Shown here: positions 26,390 through 34,333 of the stretch, piece by piece
Layout: each line of letters starts with the position of its first letter
Position numbering within the stretch: position 1 is the stretch's first letter
Assembly (NCBI RefSeq): GCF_000712595.1
Contig: NZ_JOTN01000018.1
Location: forward strand, 25,536 to 89,535
Source: Bacillus manliponensis
GTDB taxonomy: Bacteria; Bacillota; Bacilli; Bacillales; Bacillaceae_G
DNA length: 64,000 nt
Direction: 5' to 3'
Translations under genes and position numbers: made by a program
The notes under the pieces: generated by a model
Told to the model about the DNA's origin: nothing
Seen by the model: the letters and a program-made list of their open reading frames with translations, nothing else
Database searches by the model: none

Positions 26390-26454
26390 ATTATAGGCTA
26401 TATAACAAAGCGGAACTATCGTATTACCTTACAACGGCATTACAGTTTTGTAAG
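26390..26454 (-). promoter_or_regulatory. Conserved promoter element A (minus strand)
   Basis: CTTACAAAAC begins at 26454 and the 37-nt block ends ACGAT at 26418. After exactly 22 nt comes the -10 TATAAT (26395-26390). The geometry is identical to elements B-E. It drives the two micropeptides at 26343-26140. Confidence 0.8.
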
Positions 26455-26471
26455 GTTGTAAAAATAAGTTA

Positions 26472-26501
26472 TTACCAACTACTAAAACTTAGTGCTATAA
26501 T
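26472..26501 (+). promoter_or_regulatory. Promoter of plsC-like gene
   Basis: TTACCA and TATAAT are 18 bases apart, about 90 bases upstream of the acyltransferase start. The promoter is divergent from element A. Confidence 0.6.
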
Positions 26502-26591
26502 CGATATAAAGTTAATTGATAAGAGAGTAAGAAATTCGATGTGAAATTGCATTCTATCTGTACAATTGAATGAGAGAAGGGAACGAATCGC

Positions 26592-27185
26592 ATGTATAAA
26601 ATGATTACAAATATATTAAGAACAACTTTTCATACGTTTGGAAAAGTAGAAACGTACGGAAAAGAAAATTTACCTGAGAATGGTCCATATGTTGTAGCTT
26701 GTACACATACGAGCTGGATGGATGTTGTCATGCTTGCAAATGAAATGTTACCGACAGAAATTCATTATATGGCCAAGAAAGAATTGTTTGAGAAGAAATT
26801 TACAAACTGGTTTTTCAAAAATGTAAATGCGTTTCCCGTTGATCGTGAAAATCCAGGACCGAGTACATTGAAAATACCATCTCGTTTATTGAAAGAAGGA
26901 AAGGTAGTTGGGATTTTTCCAAGTGGTACGAGAACAGCAGAAGACGTTTCATTAAAAGCGGGAGCTGTGACAATTGCACTGCGCTCTAATGTTCCATTAG
27001 TTCCAGCCGCTTATGTTGGCCCAACAAGTCTAAAAGAGCTATTGAAAGGGAAAAAAGCAAAAATTATTTTTGGTGAGCCGATTCAAGCGCAAGAGTCAGA
27101 ACAAATGAGCCGAAAAGAATTGATGCAACATATGACAGAAGAACTAAATGCTGTATTTGGAAAACTAAAAGCACAGATTCAATGA
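26592..27185 (+). CDS. 1-acyl-sn-glycerol-3-phosphate acyltransferase (PlsC family)
   Basis: A 197-residue membrane-associated acyltransferase. The HX4D catalytic motif is HTSWMD near residue 38. The glycerophosphate-binding motif FPSGTR appears near residue 113, and a further conserved proline block reads VPLVPAAYVGP. It makes phosphatidic acid from lysophosphatidate. A second plsC copy elsewhere cannot be excluded. ATG 26592 follows GAGAAGGGAA. Confidence 0.93.
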   Translation: MYKMITNILRTTFHTFGKVETYGKENLPENGPYVVACTHTSWMDVVMLANEMLPTEIHYMAKKELFEKKFTNWFFKNVNAFPVDRENPGPSTLKIPSRLLKEGKVVGIFPSGTRTAEDVSLKAGAVTIALRSNVPLVPAAYVGPTSLKELLKGKKAKIIFGEPIQAQESEQMSRKELMQHMTEELNAVFGKLKAQIQ

Positions 27186-27192
27186 AACATAA

Positions 27193-27226
27193 AGCAAGCA
27201 CCCCTATGTATAGAGGTGCTTGTTTA
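27193..27226 (+). terminator. Terminator of the acyltransferase gene
   Basis: The stem GCAAGCACC ... GGTGCTTGT has internal pairing CTAT/ATAG and a short T run. Confidence 0.6.
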
Positions 27227-27519
27227 CGTTCAAAAGTTGTATGGAGCAATAGTATTATGTAAGAATTTTTATAAGGTATATTTCGGTATAAATATACGTT
27301 TGCAAAAATAATGTTTCTTAATATAGAGAATCAAGAATGGTGATAAAAGATGGTTTTTATTTACTATGTTTTTGCACATTGTATTTATTTTTTGGATAAT
27401 TAATCAAACATTTGTTTAAACATAATAATATAGAAACCATGAGAGAAATCATCCCATAAAAACAACTTCTAAATCCTTAATAGATAGTGGTACAATGGCA
27501 AATGGAGGGAGGGAGGATC
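27227..27519. other. A/T-rich intergenic region
   Basis: It contains a small hairpin (GTATATT/AATATAC near 27280), an AAACATTTGTTT inverted repeat near 27408 and the -10-like TACAAT at 27491 of the YitT gene. I see no coding potential. Confidence 0.5.
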
Positions 27520-28356
27520 ATGATTGATCAACGTATTAAAGAAGTTGTCTTAATTCTCATTGGTTCCTTATTATTTGCAATTGGCATTAACTATTTTGCA
27601 ATTCCAAACCGGTTATCCGAAGGTGGAATTATCGGTGTAACAGTTATCACATATTATTTGTTTGAATGGTCGCCAGGTGTTGTAAACTTTATTATCAATG
27701 CCATTTTATTAGCGTTAGGTTATAAATTTTTTGATAGGAAAACGATGGTTTACACAATTCTTGGAATTGTTTCATCATCTTTCTTCTTATATATAACAGA
27801 AGATATTGGATATCAGTTAAATAGCGATACTTTATTAGCAGCGCTTTTTGCTGGGTTATTTGTAGGGGCTGGACTTGGGTTTATGTTCCGCGCGGGTGGA
27901 ACGTCCGGAGGATCAGCAATTTTAGCACAGTTAGCGAATCAGCATTTAGGCTGGAGCGTTGCAAAAGGTGTTCTTATTATTGATATTGTCGTTGTTGGAG
28001 GATCTGTCTTCATCATCGGACAAGAGAACACAATGTACACGCTTGTTGCTGTATTTGTTGGTGCAAAAGTGATTGACTTTATTGTAGAAGGTTTAAATAC
28101 AAAAACAGCAGTAACAATTATTTCCGATCATCCTGATGTCATCCGTGATACCATTACGAAAAATATGACACGTGGTGTAACTGTATTAGAAGGGCGCGGC
28201 GGTTATACAGGACGAAATAAAGAAGTACTGTATATTGTTATTAACAAACAAGAGTTAGTAAAGTTAAAACAAGTTATTGGTAAAGCAGATGAAGATGCTT
28301 TCGTCGTTATTCATGATGTCCGAGATGTGCTTGGTGGCGGCTTTAAAGCGAGTTAA
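27520..28356 (+). CDS. YitT-family membrane protein
   Basis: A 278-residue YitT/DUF161 protein. Five to six membrane helices (about residues 8-170) contain AGLGFMFRAGGTSGGSAILA. A C-terminal DUF2179 domain ends with VIHDVRDVLGGGF. The ATG at 27520 follows GGGAGGGAGG. An upstream in-frame ATG at 27487 overlaps the promoter's -10 and is rejected. The function of the family is not established. Confidence 0.88.
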   Translation: MIDQRIKEVVLILIGSLLFAIGINYFAIPNRLSEGGIIGVTVITYYLFEWSPGVVNFIINAILLALGYKFFDRKTMVYTILGIVSSSFFLYITEDIGYQLNSDTLLAALFAGLFVGAGLGFMFRAGGTSGGSAILAQLANQHLGWSVAKGVLIIDIVVVGGSVFIIGQENTMYTLVAVFVGAKVIDFIVEGLNTKTAVTIISDHPDVIRDTITKNMTRGVTVLEGRGGYTGRNKEVLYIVINKQELVKLKQVIGKADEDAFVVIHDVRDVLGGGFKAS

Positions 28357-28386
28357 AAACAAGAGCGTGATGCTCTTGTTTTTTTA
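28357..28386 (+). terminator. Terminator of the YitT gene
   Basis: The stem AACAAGAGC/GCTCTTGTT carries a T run. Confidence 0.9.
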
Positions 28387-28401
28387 TTAATTAAAACAAT
28401 C

Positions 28402-28466
28402 CTTACAAAACTGTAAGGTGAATGTAAGCCCATTCGATGGTATGTGTTTTGAAATCTTTCTACAAT
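28402..28466 (+). promoter_or_regulatory. Conserved promoter element B
   Basis: CTTACAAAACTGTAAGG starts at 28402 and the 37-nt block ends ATTCGAT at 28438. Then come 22 nt and the -10 TACAAT (28461-28466). It drives the YxeA-like gene. Confidence 0.8.
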
Positions 28467-28508
28467 GAAAGTATAGAAACCGTAATTTGTGCAAAGGAGG
28501 AATTTGCA

Positions 28509-28877
28509 TTGGAATGGGAGGTTGTCAGAAAACGCTTGCTCACTATAGTAATTGTAGTAAGCGGGATCATTGTATTACTATTACCGACAGAGTTAGGGCC
28601 ATATATTGATAAATATAACCCATTTTATAAAACAAAATCGTACTATACACTCGTAAATGATGTTGGATATCACGTTGGTGATGGCTGGTATGAATATGAG
28701 TTTGTGGCCTACGATGAGGAAGGAAGAGAAAAGAAGATTACAAAAACAATTAAACAAATGTTAAAACGTAACGAACCGTTAAAAATCGTAGCGAAAGGTC
28801 GCTACGGAGAGGCTTTAGTTTCCATTGAAAAAGAAGATATTCCTATAAAAGCACGTGGGTTTTTACGGGAAAGATAA
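28509..28877 (+). CDS. YxeA-like exported or membrane-anchored protein
   Basis: About 122 residues: one N-terminal membrane segment (LLTIVIVVSGIIVLLLP) and a small beta-rich domain with YYTLVNDVGYHVGDGWYEYE and KNxx-type turns, resembling the YxeA (DUF1093) OB-like family. The TTG at 28509 follows AAAGGAGG. The longer frame from 28437 begins inside promoter element B and is rejected. In B. subtilis, yxeA belongs to a YxdJ response-regulator target operon, which fits the regulator-type promoter here. The family call is moderate. Confidence 0.7.
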   Translation: MEWEVVRKRLLTIVIVVSGIIVLLLPTELGPYIDKYNPFYKTKSYYTLVNDVGYHVGDGWYEYEFVAYDEEGREKKITKTIKQMLKRNEPLKIVAKGRYGEALVSIEKEDIPIKARGFLRER

Positions 28878-28882
28878 AGAAC

Positions 28883-28947
28883 GTGACAACATTGTAAGGT
28901 AACTGTCATGTAATTCGATGTTTACACGCATGTATTTTCGTTATAAT
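28883..28947 (+). promoter_or_regulatory. Conserved promoter element C
   Basis: This variant starts GTGACAACATTGTAAGG at 28883 and ends ATTCGAT at 28919. It is followed after 22 nt by TATAAT (28942-28947). No good open reading frame lies downstream before the long hairpin, so it seems to drive an RNA. Confidence 0.75.
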
Positions 28948-28953
28948 AAAAAC

Positions 28954-29056
28954 AAGAAAGGCAAGGACCCTTTTTCTGCCTTATTGCTAGTAATGAAAAG
29001 GATTAACAACTCGCGAATAGCCTCATCTCTTCTTAGAGATGAGGCTATTCGCGTGA
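28954..29056 (+). ncRNA. Candidate small RNA with an 18-bp terminal hairpin
   Basis: It runs from the predicted start below element C to a perfect 18-bp inverted repeat at 29012-29029/29036-29053 (loop TTCTTA). A smaller stem, AAGGCA/TGCCTT, lies at 28958-28982. The big hairpin lacks a U tract, and element D begins three bases further on. A 26-codon frame at 28993 has no ribosome binding site. A regulatory RNA is favoured but unproven. Confidence 0.5.
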
Positions 29057-29058
29057 AT

Positions 29059-29123
29059 CTTACAAAACTGTAAGGTAATTGTCACGTAATTCAGTAGATT
29101 TTTCTATTTATTTAGAGGATAAT
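29059..29123 (+). promoter_or_regulatory. Conserved promoter element D
   Basis: CTTACAAAACTGTAAGG starts at 29059 and contains the 11-bp direct repeats TGTAAGGTAAT and TGTCACGTAAT. The 37-nt block ends at 29095 and is followed after 22 nt by GATAAT (29118-29123). It drives the micropeptide at 29173. Confidence 0.8.
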
Positions 29124-29172
29124 GAAAGTAATCAAAAAGTTAGGGAGACTAAAAAGAAGGGAGAAACATGTG

Positions 29173-29277
29173 ATGCAAAAAGAAGAAGTAGTTAAATGGA
29201 CAGAGTATATTGGCTACTTTACCGTTGCGATAGTATGTATTGGGATTTTTGACGCGATTACAAATTTACTTGTTTAA
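29173..29277 (+). CDS. Micropeptide, 34 residues (family 2, divergent member)
   Basis: The ATG at 29173 (or GTG 29170) follows AGAAGGGAG. The N-terminus MQKEEVVKWTEYIGYF aligns with MENKEVLQLTKMDFIG of the 45.6-kb peptides, with the rest a hydrophobic helix (TVAIVCIGIFDAITNLLV). The GG pair is not conserved. A terminator follows. Expression is from element D. Function unknown. Confidence 0.7.
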   Translation: MQKEEVVKWTEYIGYFTVAIVCIGIFDAITNLLV

Positions 29278-29298
29278 TAAATAACATATAAATAGATG

Positions 29299-29328
29299 AA
29301 CAAGAAGGATAACCTTCTTGTTTTTTTG
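29299..29328 (+). terminator. Terminator of the micropeptide gene
   Basis: The stem AACAAGAAGG/CCTTCTTGTT with an ATAA loop is followed by a T run. Confidence 0.9.
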
Positions 29329-29444
29329 TGCTTTAAATTTCTATTTATGATAATATATGTGAAAAATACTGAGTTCTCAAAAAAAGAGTACTCAGTAAAT
29401 GAACTGAAAATCGTAAGACACTGGGTAAAAGAGTAGAGGGAAAA

Positions 29445-30212
29445 ATGATGAAATGGTTTGATAGTCATATACACATTGATCAATATTCACAGGAAGAGCA
29501 GAGAAAATTAATTGAAGATGTAAAGAATGATAAGAGAATTGCTGGTTTGATTGCTGTATCAATGGACGAACCTTCTTGTCAAAGGACGTTGCAATTAGCG
29601 AAAAAAGAAAGTTTTATCCACCCGGCACTCGGATATCACCCAGAGCAAGAGGTTGATGTGCAGCAATGCGAAAGGATTTATCAATTAATTGAAAAGGAAT
29701 CACATCGTATCGTCGCGATTGGTGAAGTGGGGTTACCGTATTATTTACGTCAAGAACATCCCAATTTTTCTTTAAGTCCATATGTAGAAGTGCTTGAGCG
29801 ATTTGTATATTTAGCAAAGAAATATGACTTACCGATTATTTTACATGCTATATATGATGATGCTGAAATTGTATGTGATGTAATAGAAGCGTATCGAGTT
29901 AAAAAGGCTCATTTTCATTGGTTTAAGGGGAGTAAGAGTACGATGGAGCGTATGATCGAAAATAATTACTTTTTGTCTGTTACACCGGACATCTTGCAAA
30001 AAGAAAAGATAAGAGACATTGTATCGTTTTATCCTCTTACAAATATGATGGTTGAAACAGATGGGCCATGGCCATTTCAAGAAGGTGTGATGACACATCC
30101 AGTTATGATATATGATGTGTTGGCAAATGTAAGTGATATAAAAGCGATTCCTGTTGAAGAAGTGGCTACAATCATATACGGAAATACGTATAATTTTTAT
30201 TTGCGTAAATAA
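29445..30212 (+). CDS. TatD-family metal-dependent hydrolase
   Basis: A 255-residue amidohydrolase-fold protein. Metal ligands are visible as DSHIHID (near residue 6), the glutamate in IGEVGLPYY, HAIYDDA, FHWFKG and the C-terminal ETDGPWPF. The first motif has HIHID as in TatD/YcfH DNases, but the sequence is a diverged paralogue. It is a possible deoxyribonuclease; the substrate is not established. Confidence 0.85.
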   Translation: MMKWFDSHIHIDQYSQEEQRKLIEDVKNDKRIAGLIAVSMDEPSCQRTLQLAKKESFIHPALGYHPEQEVDVQQCERIYQLIEKESHRIVAIGEVGLPYYLRQEHPNFSLSPYVEVLERFVYLAKKYDLPIILHAIYDDAEIVCDVIEAYRVKKAHFHWFKGSKSTMERMIENNYFLSVTPDILQKEKIRDIVSFYPLTNMMVETDGPWPFQEGVMTHPVMIYDVLANVSDIKAIPVEEVATIIYGNTYNFYLRK

Positions 30213-30243
30213 AAAATGCCAAGCAAATTTGCTTGGCATTTCT
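30213..30243. terminator. Bidirectional terminator
   Basis: The stem AAATGCCAAGC/GCTTGGCATTT lies between two convergent genes, with A and T tracts on its sides. Confidence 0.85.
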
Positions 30244-30244
30244 C

Positions 30245-31903
30245 TTACTCAAACTTTTTAGCACGTCTTACAAGCCATAAAAAGATAAGGACGCAAAATG
30301 CTAATATTATGAAGAAACCGTATTTTTTAAGTAAATACGTAACATCATCTGTAGAAAAGGGCTTGTCTACATGAATGCCGTTTTGATCGGATGTAATATG
30401 AATATCGCCCATTCTCACTACATTTTGTTCTTTTTGTAAGTCAATCCATTTGATGTTAGGGATGCTTTGTAGTTCTGTAACCAATTCTTCTAGCTTCTCT
30501 AATCCTAAGTAAGGATGATAGAAGGCTCCAATCATTCCATCAGATAATTTAGTAGTGTCTATTGCTAGCTCTTTCATATGATTAATATGATTGGGTTTCT
30601 CTACTTCTACAAATCCAATTGTCTCAGGAAGTAGCTTCATACCATGTAGAAAAGATGGTTCACTTGTAAAGGCCGGTGCATGCATTCCTTTCCACGTTTC
30701 ATCGCTTAATTGTAGCTGTCCAACATACGTTGTGAAATAATCTGATAAGATTTCATAGCCTTTTTGAGACATCGTATAGTGAGGTGCTTCAAAAGCGAGT
30801 GGATATAACCTAGCTGCAACAGCTTCCTCAATTCCTTTTTCAATATGCTCTCTTGTATATGATTCTTCAAACTTTTTTCCTTTTTCTATGTATGCTTCAT
30901 ATGCTTCGTTTGAAGGGAAATCTTCTCTTTTTTTCGGTTCTTCATCATTTGGTTGACGAATAGGATTATCTGTTTTTACGTCCCAAAACTCAAATCCTTC
31001 TCCAGTTTCACTTTCATAAAATTGATGTGTGTATCCATGAAGGACGATAGAAGCACCATTGTCTTGCATATCACGTAGTAAGTGTACGAGTTTTGGCTTA
31101 TCTTTTAAATGTATTGTTTCACCTGTTTTTGGATCTTTATAGACAGGGATAAGTGTAACCATGTAAGGAATCTCTTCATCCTCTAAGTAGTTTGCAATTT
31201 CTGCTAATAAATCTACATCGACAGCAGGATGAACATCTTCTAAGCGTAAGTAAGCAAGCGTTTCTTTTGTTTTCGGTTGTTGTTTAAAATATGAAAAGAG
31301 CATTTCACCAATATAGTGAGAGGTTTCACCAAATAGATTATCTGTAGCAACATAATAAGAATTCTCATGTTGCATAATGAATGGATAAGAAGTGTCGCTT
31401 TTTGTTCCGTAAGCAAGGGTTTCCCCTGTTGTTTCAACTTGTAGTATGAGTTTCTTTTTATCTAGTTTTTTCTGTAGTTTTATAGATGGATATGAAAGAG
31501 TATCAACTGTAACCTCTTCTTGATTTGATTGAATAAAATGAAAGCGATTTGGTAGTTGTTCTAGATTGTTTCCAAGAAGGAGTACGGGACCAGAAAAGTG
31601 TTCTAAGAAGCTTTTTGTAGTCTGTGATAGAGTTGTTTTCTTAATTCCGATATAAACGACATGGGTATATTGGGATAATGTTGTTACATCTTTTAGGATT
31701 TCTTCGTTCATTATCGTAATGTCGTTTGTAAAGTGCCCAAGCTCATTATCTAAAATGCGTATATTACTTGTTATGTTTCCGTCTTTTGTGTTGTATAAAA
31801 CAAGAACTTTTGGTTTTGCGGATGTGTCTGCATCCGCATCTGCATACACAGTAAGAGGAGTGAGCAGTAGTACGATTAGAAATGAGTATATATATCTTCT
31901 CAT
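30245..31903 (-). CDS. DUF2334 polysaccharide-deacetylase-like membrane protein
   Basis: A 552-residue protein with an N-terminal signal sequence (YIYSFLIVLLLTPLTVYA). A DUF2334 domain of the NodB-like deacetylase fold covers about residues 205-490, with ALEDVHPAVD-type start LRLEDVHPAVD and histidines in VLHGYTHQF and GAFYHPYLG. A C-terminal membrane helix with a basic tail (FFIILAFCVLIFLWLVRRAK) anchors it. The metal-binding Asp/His pattern suggests a wall or exopolysaccharide deacetylase, facing outside. It is monocistronic. Confidence 0.82.
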   Translation of the reverse strand: MRRYIYSFLIVLLLTPLTVYADADADTSAKPKVLVLYNTKDGNITSNIRILDNELGHFTNDITIMNEEILKDVTTLSQYTHVVYIGIKKTTLSQTTKSFLEHFSGPVLLLGNNLEQLPNRFHFIQSNQEEVTVDTLSYPSIKLQKKLDKKKLILQVETTGETLAYGTKSDTSYPFIMQHENSYYVATDNLFGETSHYIGEMLFSYFKQQPKTKETLAYLRLEDVHPAVDVDLLAEIANYLEDEEIPYMVTLIPVYKDPKTGETIHLKDKPKLVHLLRDMQDNGASIVLHGYTHQFYESETGEGFEFWDVKTDNPIRQPNDEEPKKREDFPSNEAYEAYIEKGKKFEESYTREHIEKGIEEAVAARLYPLAFEAPHYTMSQKGYEILSDYFTTYVGQLQLSDETWKGMHAPAFTSEPSFLHGMKLLPETIGFVEVEKPNHINHMKELAIDTTKLSDGMIGAFYHPYLGLEKLEELVTELQSIPNIKWIDLQKEQNVVRMGDIHITSDQNGIHVDKPFSTDDVTYLLKKYGFFIILAFCVLIFLWLVRRAKKFE

Positions 31904-32083
31904 TGATTGGATCTCCTATTCTATTATGAAGTTTTTTACATTTTTAGATTATATCAAAATCATCAAAAAAGGGAAATGAATGGGTAATATTACATTTCAT
32001 ATCAAAAATCGGTCTTTAGCACGATATGCAGTTGCTTCATTTTTTGTTATGATTCAAACTGAAAATAATAGAAAAGTAGAATG

Positions 32084-32126
32084 CTTACAGTTGTAAGTTG
32101 CTGAAAGGGGACAAATATTTCAGCAA
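32084..32126 (+). promoter_or_regulatory. Two adjacent inverted repeats upstream of the transglycosylase gene
   Basis: CTTACAGTTGTAAG (32084-32097) is a dyad resembling the CTTACA/TGTAAG part of the conserved promoter element. It is followed by TTGCTGAAA/TTTCAGCAA (32098-32106 and 32118-32126) with an 11-nt loop, just before the ribosome binding site. Confidence 0.45.
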
Positions 32127-32143
32127 AGAAAGAGGTAAGTATA

Positions 32144-32665
32144 TTGAAAAAATTCTTTGTCATTTTTCTCGTTTTTTTAGGAATATATATGTTTTTCCGG
32201 AATGAGTCAGAAGGTATAGAACAAGAACAGTATTTACAATCAGAAGAAGTAAAAGAGATTAAGCAAATCATTACAGAGGAAGCAAAGAAGCATAATATAC
32301 CAGAATGGATTCCGCTTACAATTGCCGAGCATGAAAGTCGCTTTAATCCGAGAGCGATTGGAGATAATGGTACTTCATTTGGCTTGTTTCAGCTTCATCG
32401 CGGGGGTGGACTAGCTCCGGAGCATTTAACTGATGAACAATTGAAAGACCCACGTACGAATACTGAAATTGCGATGCCACACTTAGCAAGAGGATATAGA
32501 AAAGGAATGGAAAAAGGATTAACAGCATTTGAATTGTTAAAGTATACAGCAAATACAACTGGATGGCCTGGTAACCTTGGTCCAGAATGGACAGATGCAA
32601 ATATGAAGTATAACGTTGGTTTAAAAGACGTGTACTATCGAAATATGGGTGTAATGAAAGAGTAG
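32144..32665 (+). CDS. Lytic transglycosylase (SLT domain)
   Basis: A 173-residue protein: an N-terminal hydrophobic signal or anchor (FFVIFLVFLGIYMFF), then an SLT domain. The catalytic Glu sits in IAEHESRFNPRAIGD, followed by GTSFGLFQLHRGGG. It cleaves peptidoglycan glycan strands to anhydro-muramyl products. The start is TTG at 32144 with AGAGGTAAG upstream. The small size suggests a wall-remodelling or secretion-associated enzyme. Confidence 0.87.
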   Translation: MKKFFVIFLVFLGIYMFFRNESEGIEQEQYLQSEEVKEIKQIITEEAKKHNIPEWIPLTIAEHESRFNPRAIGDNGTSFGLFQLHRGGGLAPEHLTDEQLKDPRTNTEIAMPHLARGYRKGMEKGLTAFELLKYTANTTGWPGNLGPEWTDANMKYNVGLKDVYYRNMGVMKE

Positions 32666-32690
32666 GTGCTGCACCTACTCTATTTTTCTC
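32659..32690. terminator. Terminator between convergent genes
   Basis: The stem GAGTAGGTG ... CACCTACTC is followed by TATTTTT on the plus strand. Confidence 0.8.
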
Positions 32691-33153
32691 GTAAAAACAG
32701 TTCCATTTCATTTAGTTTATGAGAGAAGCCTTTCTTTTGATATAATAGTTCTCCATCTTCAGAAGCATGGAGCCATATCCGTTTTACCTGTCTTTCTTTA
32801 CATTCTTCTATACAATACTCTAGCAATTGTTTTGCTAGTCCTTTTCCTCTATGTTCAGGAAGAGTGTACATATTTAAAATATAAGCTTCTTTCCCTTCTA
32901 AATTTCCGATATATGGCGGTCGTTCAAAAAATGTAATGCCGCTCATACTAATCACTACATCGTCTATCGTAGCGATATAGGCGATAAATAACTCTGTTTG
33001 TAATGCTGCTTGCAAATAGGTTTCTGTCGCAAGCCGAAAAGATTGTTCTTCCTCAGCAGAGCGAAGTTCATTTACTTCTTTTAGTAAAGAAATACGTAAT
33101 GAAAGTAATGCTTCTATATTATGAATCGTTGCTTTACGAATGTTATCATTCAT
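32680..33153 (-). CDS. GNAT-family N-acetyltransferase
   Basis: A 157-residue GNAT protein. The acetyl-CoA binding loop is NMYTLPEHRGKGLAKQLLEY, followed by the RIWLHASEDGELLYQKKGF region typical of the C-terminal strands. The acceptor substrate is unknown. It starts 14 bp after the HIT-like gene on the same strand with GGAGG, so the two are probably co-transcribed. Confidence 0.9.
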   Translation of the reverse strand: MNDNIRKATIHNIEALLSLRISLLKEVNELRSAEEEQSFRLATETYLQAALQTELFIAYIATIDDVVISMSGITFFERPPYIGNLEGKEAYILNMYTLPEHRGKGLAKQLLEYCIEECKERQVKRIWLHASEDGELLYQKKGFSHKLNEMELFLREK

Positions 33154-33167
33154 CGCGTTATCCTCCG

Positions 33168-33932
33168 TTATTGTCTTTCGAAATAGTTGGCTAATTGTTC
33201 TTTTACTTCATGAAGTTTCGTGGAAACTTGCGGGATTTTATAACCAACATATAACGGGGAGACGACAAAGCGTGGTACGACTTTACAAATAATTTTTCCG
33301 TTTATGTGATAGAAAAATAAATTATAGCTGCTACATCCTTTATGAAAATCGGTTAATATGTAACGTACAGTTTGCTGAATATAATAAGCCATCCGGCATG
33401 TAGCTGCCGTATCTTCAATAATAATATTAAATTCAGTAAAACCGATAATTGGTCGTGCGGAAATATTAAGTTCAATTTGCTCATCTTGTTTAACGATGAT
33501 TCCTTGGAAATTGTCATCTGTTACATTTTGACGATAGTCGACATGCTTCATTCCGATAATTTGCATATGTGCATGGTGAAGGCTACCACCTGAAAACGGT
33601 CCGTGATTTTTGTACAAAATAACAGACTCATATTCATTAGACTTTTCTAATGTAAGCCAGCGATTGATGGAGAATTGAATTAATTGTTCCATATGTTCTT
33701 TTGTATAGGTTGCGATATGATCATTACAATTATCCGTCTCAATCAAAACAGTTTGAAATGTATCTTGTAACGTCGGAAACTTATTCATGAGCCAAATGAT
33801 TGAGTCATTTTTCTCTAAAATATTTGTAAGCTGATCAACAGCACAAAACGGACAAGCTGTATTTTTATTATGGATACTTTCTGGTTTTTGTTTACCGATG
33901 TCGTTTAAGAAATAAAGTTGTTCTTTGTCCAT
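33168..33932 (-). CDS. HIT-like / GalT-like nucleotidyl transferase-fold protein (DUF4931 type)
   Basis: A 254-residue protein with an N-terminal zinc-type CPFC motif (NTACPFCAVDQ), a FPTLQD segment and a histidine-triad-like LHHAHMQIIG. This layout resembles galactose-1-phosphate uridylyltransferase-related DUF4931 proteins of bacilli. The exact reaction is unknown. It is the first gene of a two-gene minus-strand unit with the acetyltransferase. Confidence 0.75.
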   Translation of the reverse strand: MDKEQLYFLNDIGKQKPESIHNKNTACPFCAVDQLTNILEKNDSIIWLMNKFPTLQDTFQTVLIETDNCNDHIATYTKEHMEQLIQFSINRWLTLEKSNEYESVILYKNHGPFSGGSLHHAHMQIIGMKHVDYRQNVTDDNFQGIIVKQDEQIELNISARPIIGFTEFNIIIEDTAATCRMAYYIQQTVRYILTDFHKGCSSYNLFFYHINGKIICKVVPRFVVSPLYVGYKIPQVSTKLHEVKEQLANYFERQ

Positions 33933-34010
33933 TGATTTATACCCCTTTGAAAAAATATGTAAAATTCCCGTTCTTTATATTCGTTACAAGAGTGAAGAAG
34001 TCCTTTAAAA

Positions 34011-34058
34011 CAAATAAAAGACGAGATATCCTCATTTGATGGGTATCTCGTCTTTTAT
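34011..34058 (-). terminator. Terminator of the two-micropeptide operon
   Basis: The long stem AAAAGACGAGATA/TATCTCGTCTTTT is followed on the minus strand by TATTTG. Confidence 0.85.
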
Positions 34059-34118
34059 TCGTTCATTCTGTTTAAGTTTATGTTATATATGGCTTTCATT
34101 AATATTCAGTACCCCTTT

Positions 34119-34196
34119 TTATTGCTCGTTTAATTCTTGGCTAACAGCTTTTGCATCAATTAAAGCGTGAAGAATCATTTTTACCATGCTCATCAT
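34119..34196 (-). CDS. Micropeptide, 25 residues (family 1)
   Basis: The ATG at 34196 has AAGGAGG 8 bases upstream. The C-terminal ALIDAKAVSQELNEQ is nearly identical to the 26242 peptide. The N-terminal half (MMSMVKMILH) is hydrophobic with one lysine. It is the second gene of an operon with the 34212 peptide under element E. It could form an amphipathic helix. Function unknown. Confidence 0.75.
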   Translation of the reverse strand: MMSMVKMILHALIDAKAVSQELNEQ

Positions 34197-34211
34197 AGGT
34201 AATGCCTCCTT

Positions 34212-34292
34212 TTATAATTCGTTTAGTTCTTTTACAACTGCTTGTCCATTCACTAATACTTCAAAGATTGCTTTTACGATTTCTTTTACCAT
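34212..34292 (-). CDS. Micropeptide, 26 residues (family 1)
   Basis: The ATG at 34292 has AAGGAGG. The product begins MVKEIVKAIFEVLVNGQAV and ends VVKELNEL. Charged and hydrophobic residues alternate as in an amphipathic helix, similar in size to phenol-soluble-modulin peptides, though no homology is claimed. It is 15 bp upstream of the second peptide and expressed from element E. Confidence 0.75.
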   Translation of the reverse strand: MVKEIVKAIFEVLVNGQAVVKELNEL

Positions 34293-34333
34293 TGTTGTTT
34301 CCTCCTTTTTCTTGTGCTCTTGTTTACATCTTT

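Noticed and set aside
28437-28508. ATG 28437 as start of the YxeA-like gene
   Set aside because: It lies upstream of the -10 of promoter element B, so it would not be transcribed; TTG 28509 has AAAGGAGG.
28993-29073. 26-codon frame across the long hairpin of the candidate sRNA
   Set aside because: It has no Shine-Dalgarno sequence and would run into promoter element D.
28883-29123. Shared promoter element read as an ECF-sigma promoter
   Set aside because: The spacing between GTAAG-like and CGTAA-like blocks is too short for -35/-10 boxes, and a normal TATAAT-type -10 lies at a constant distance further on.
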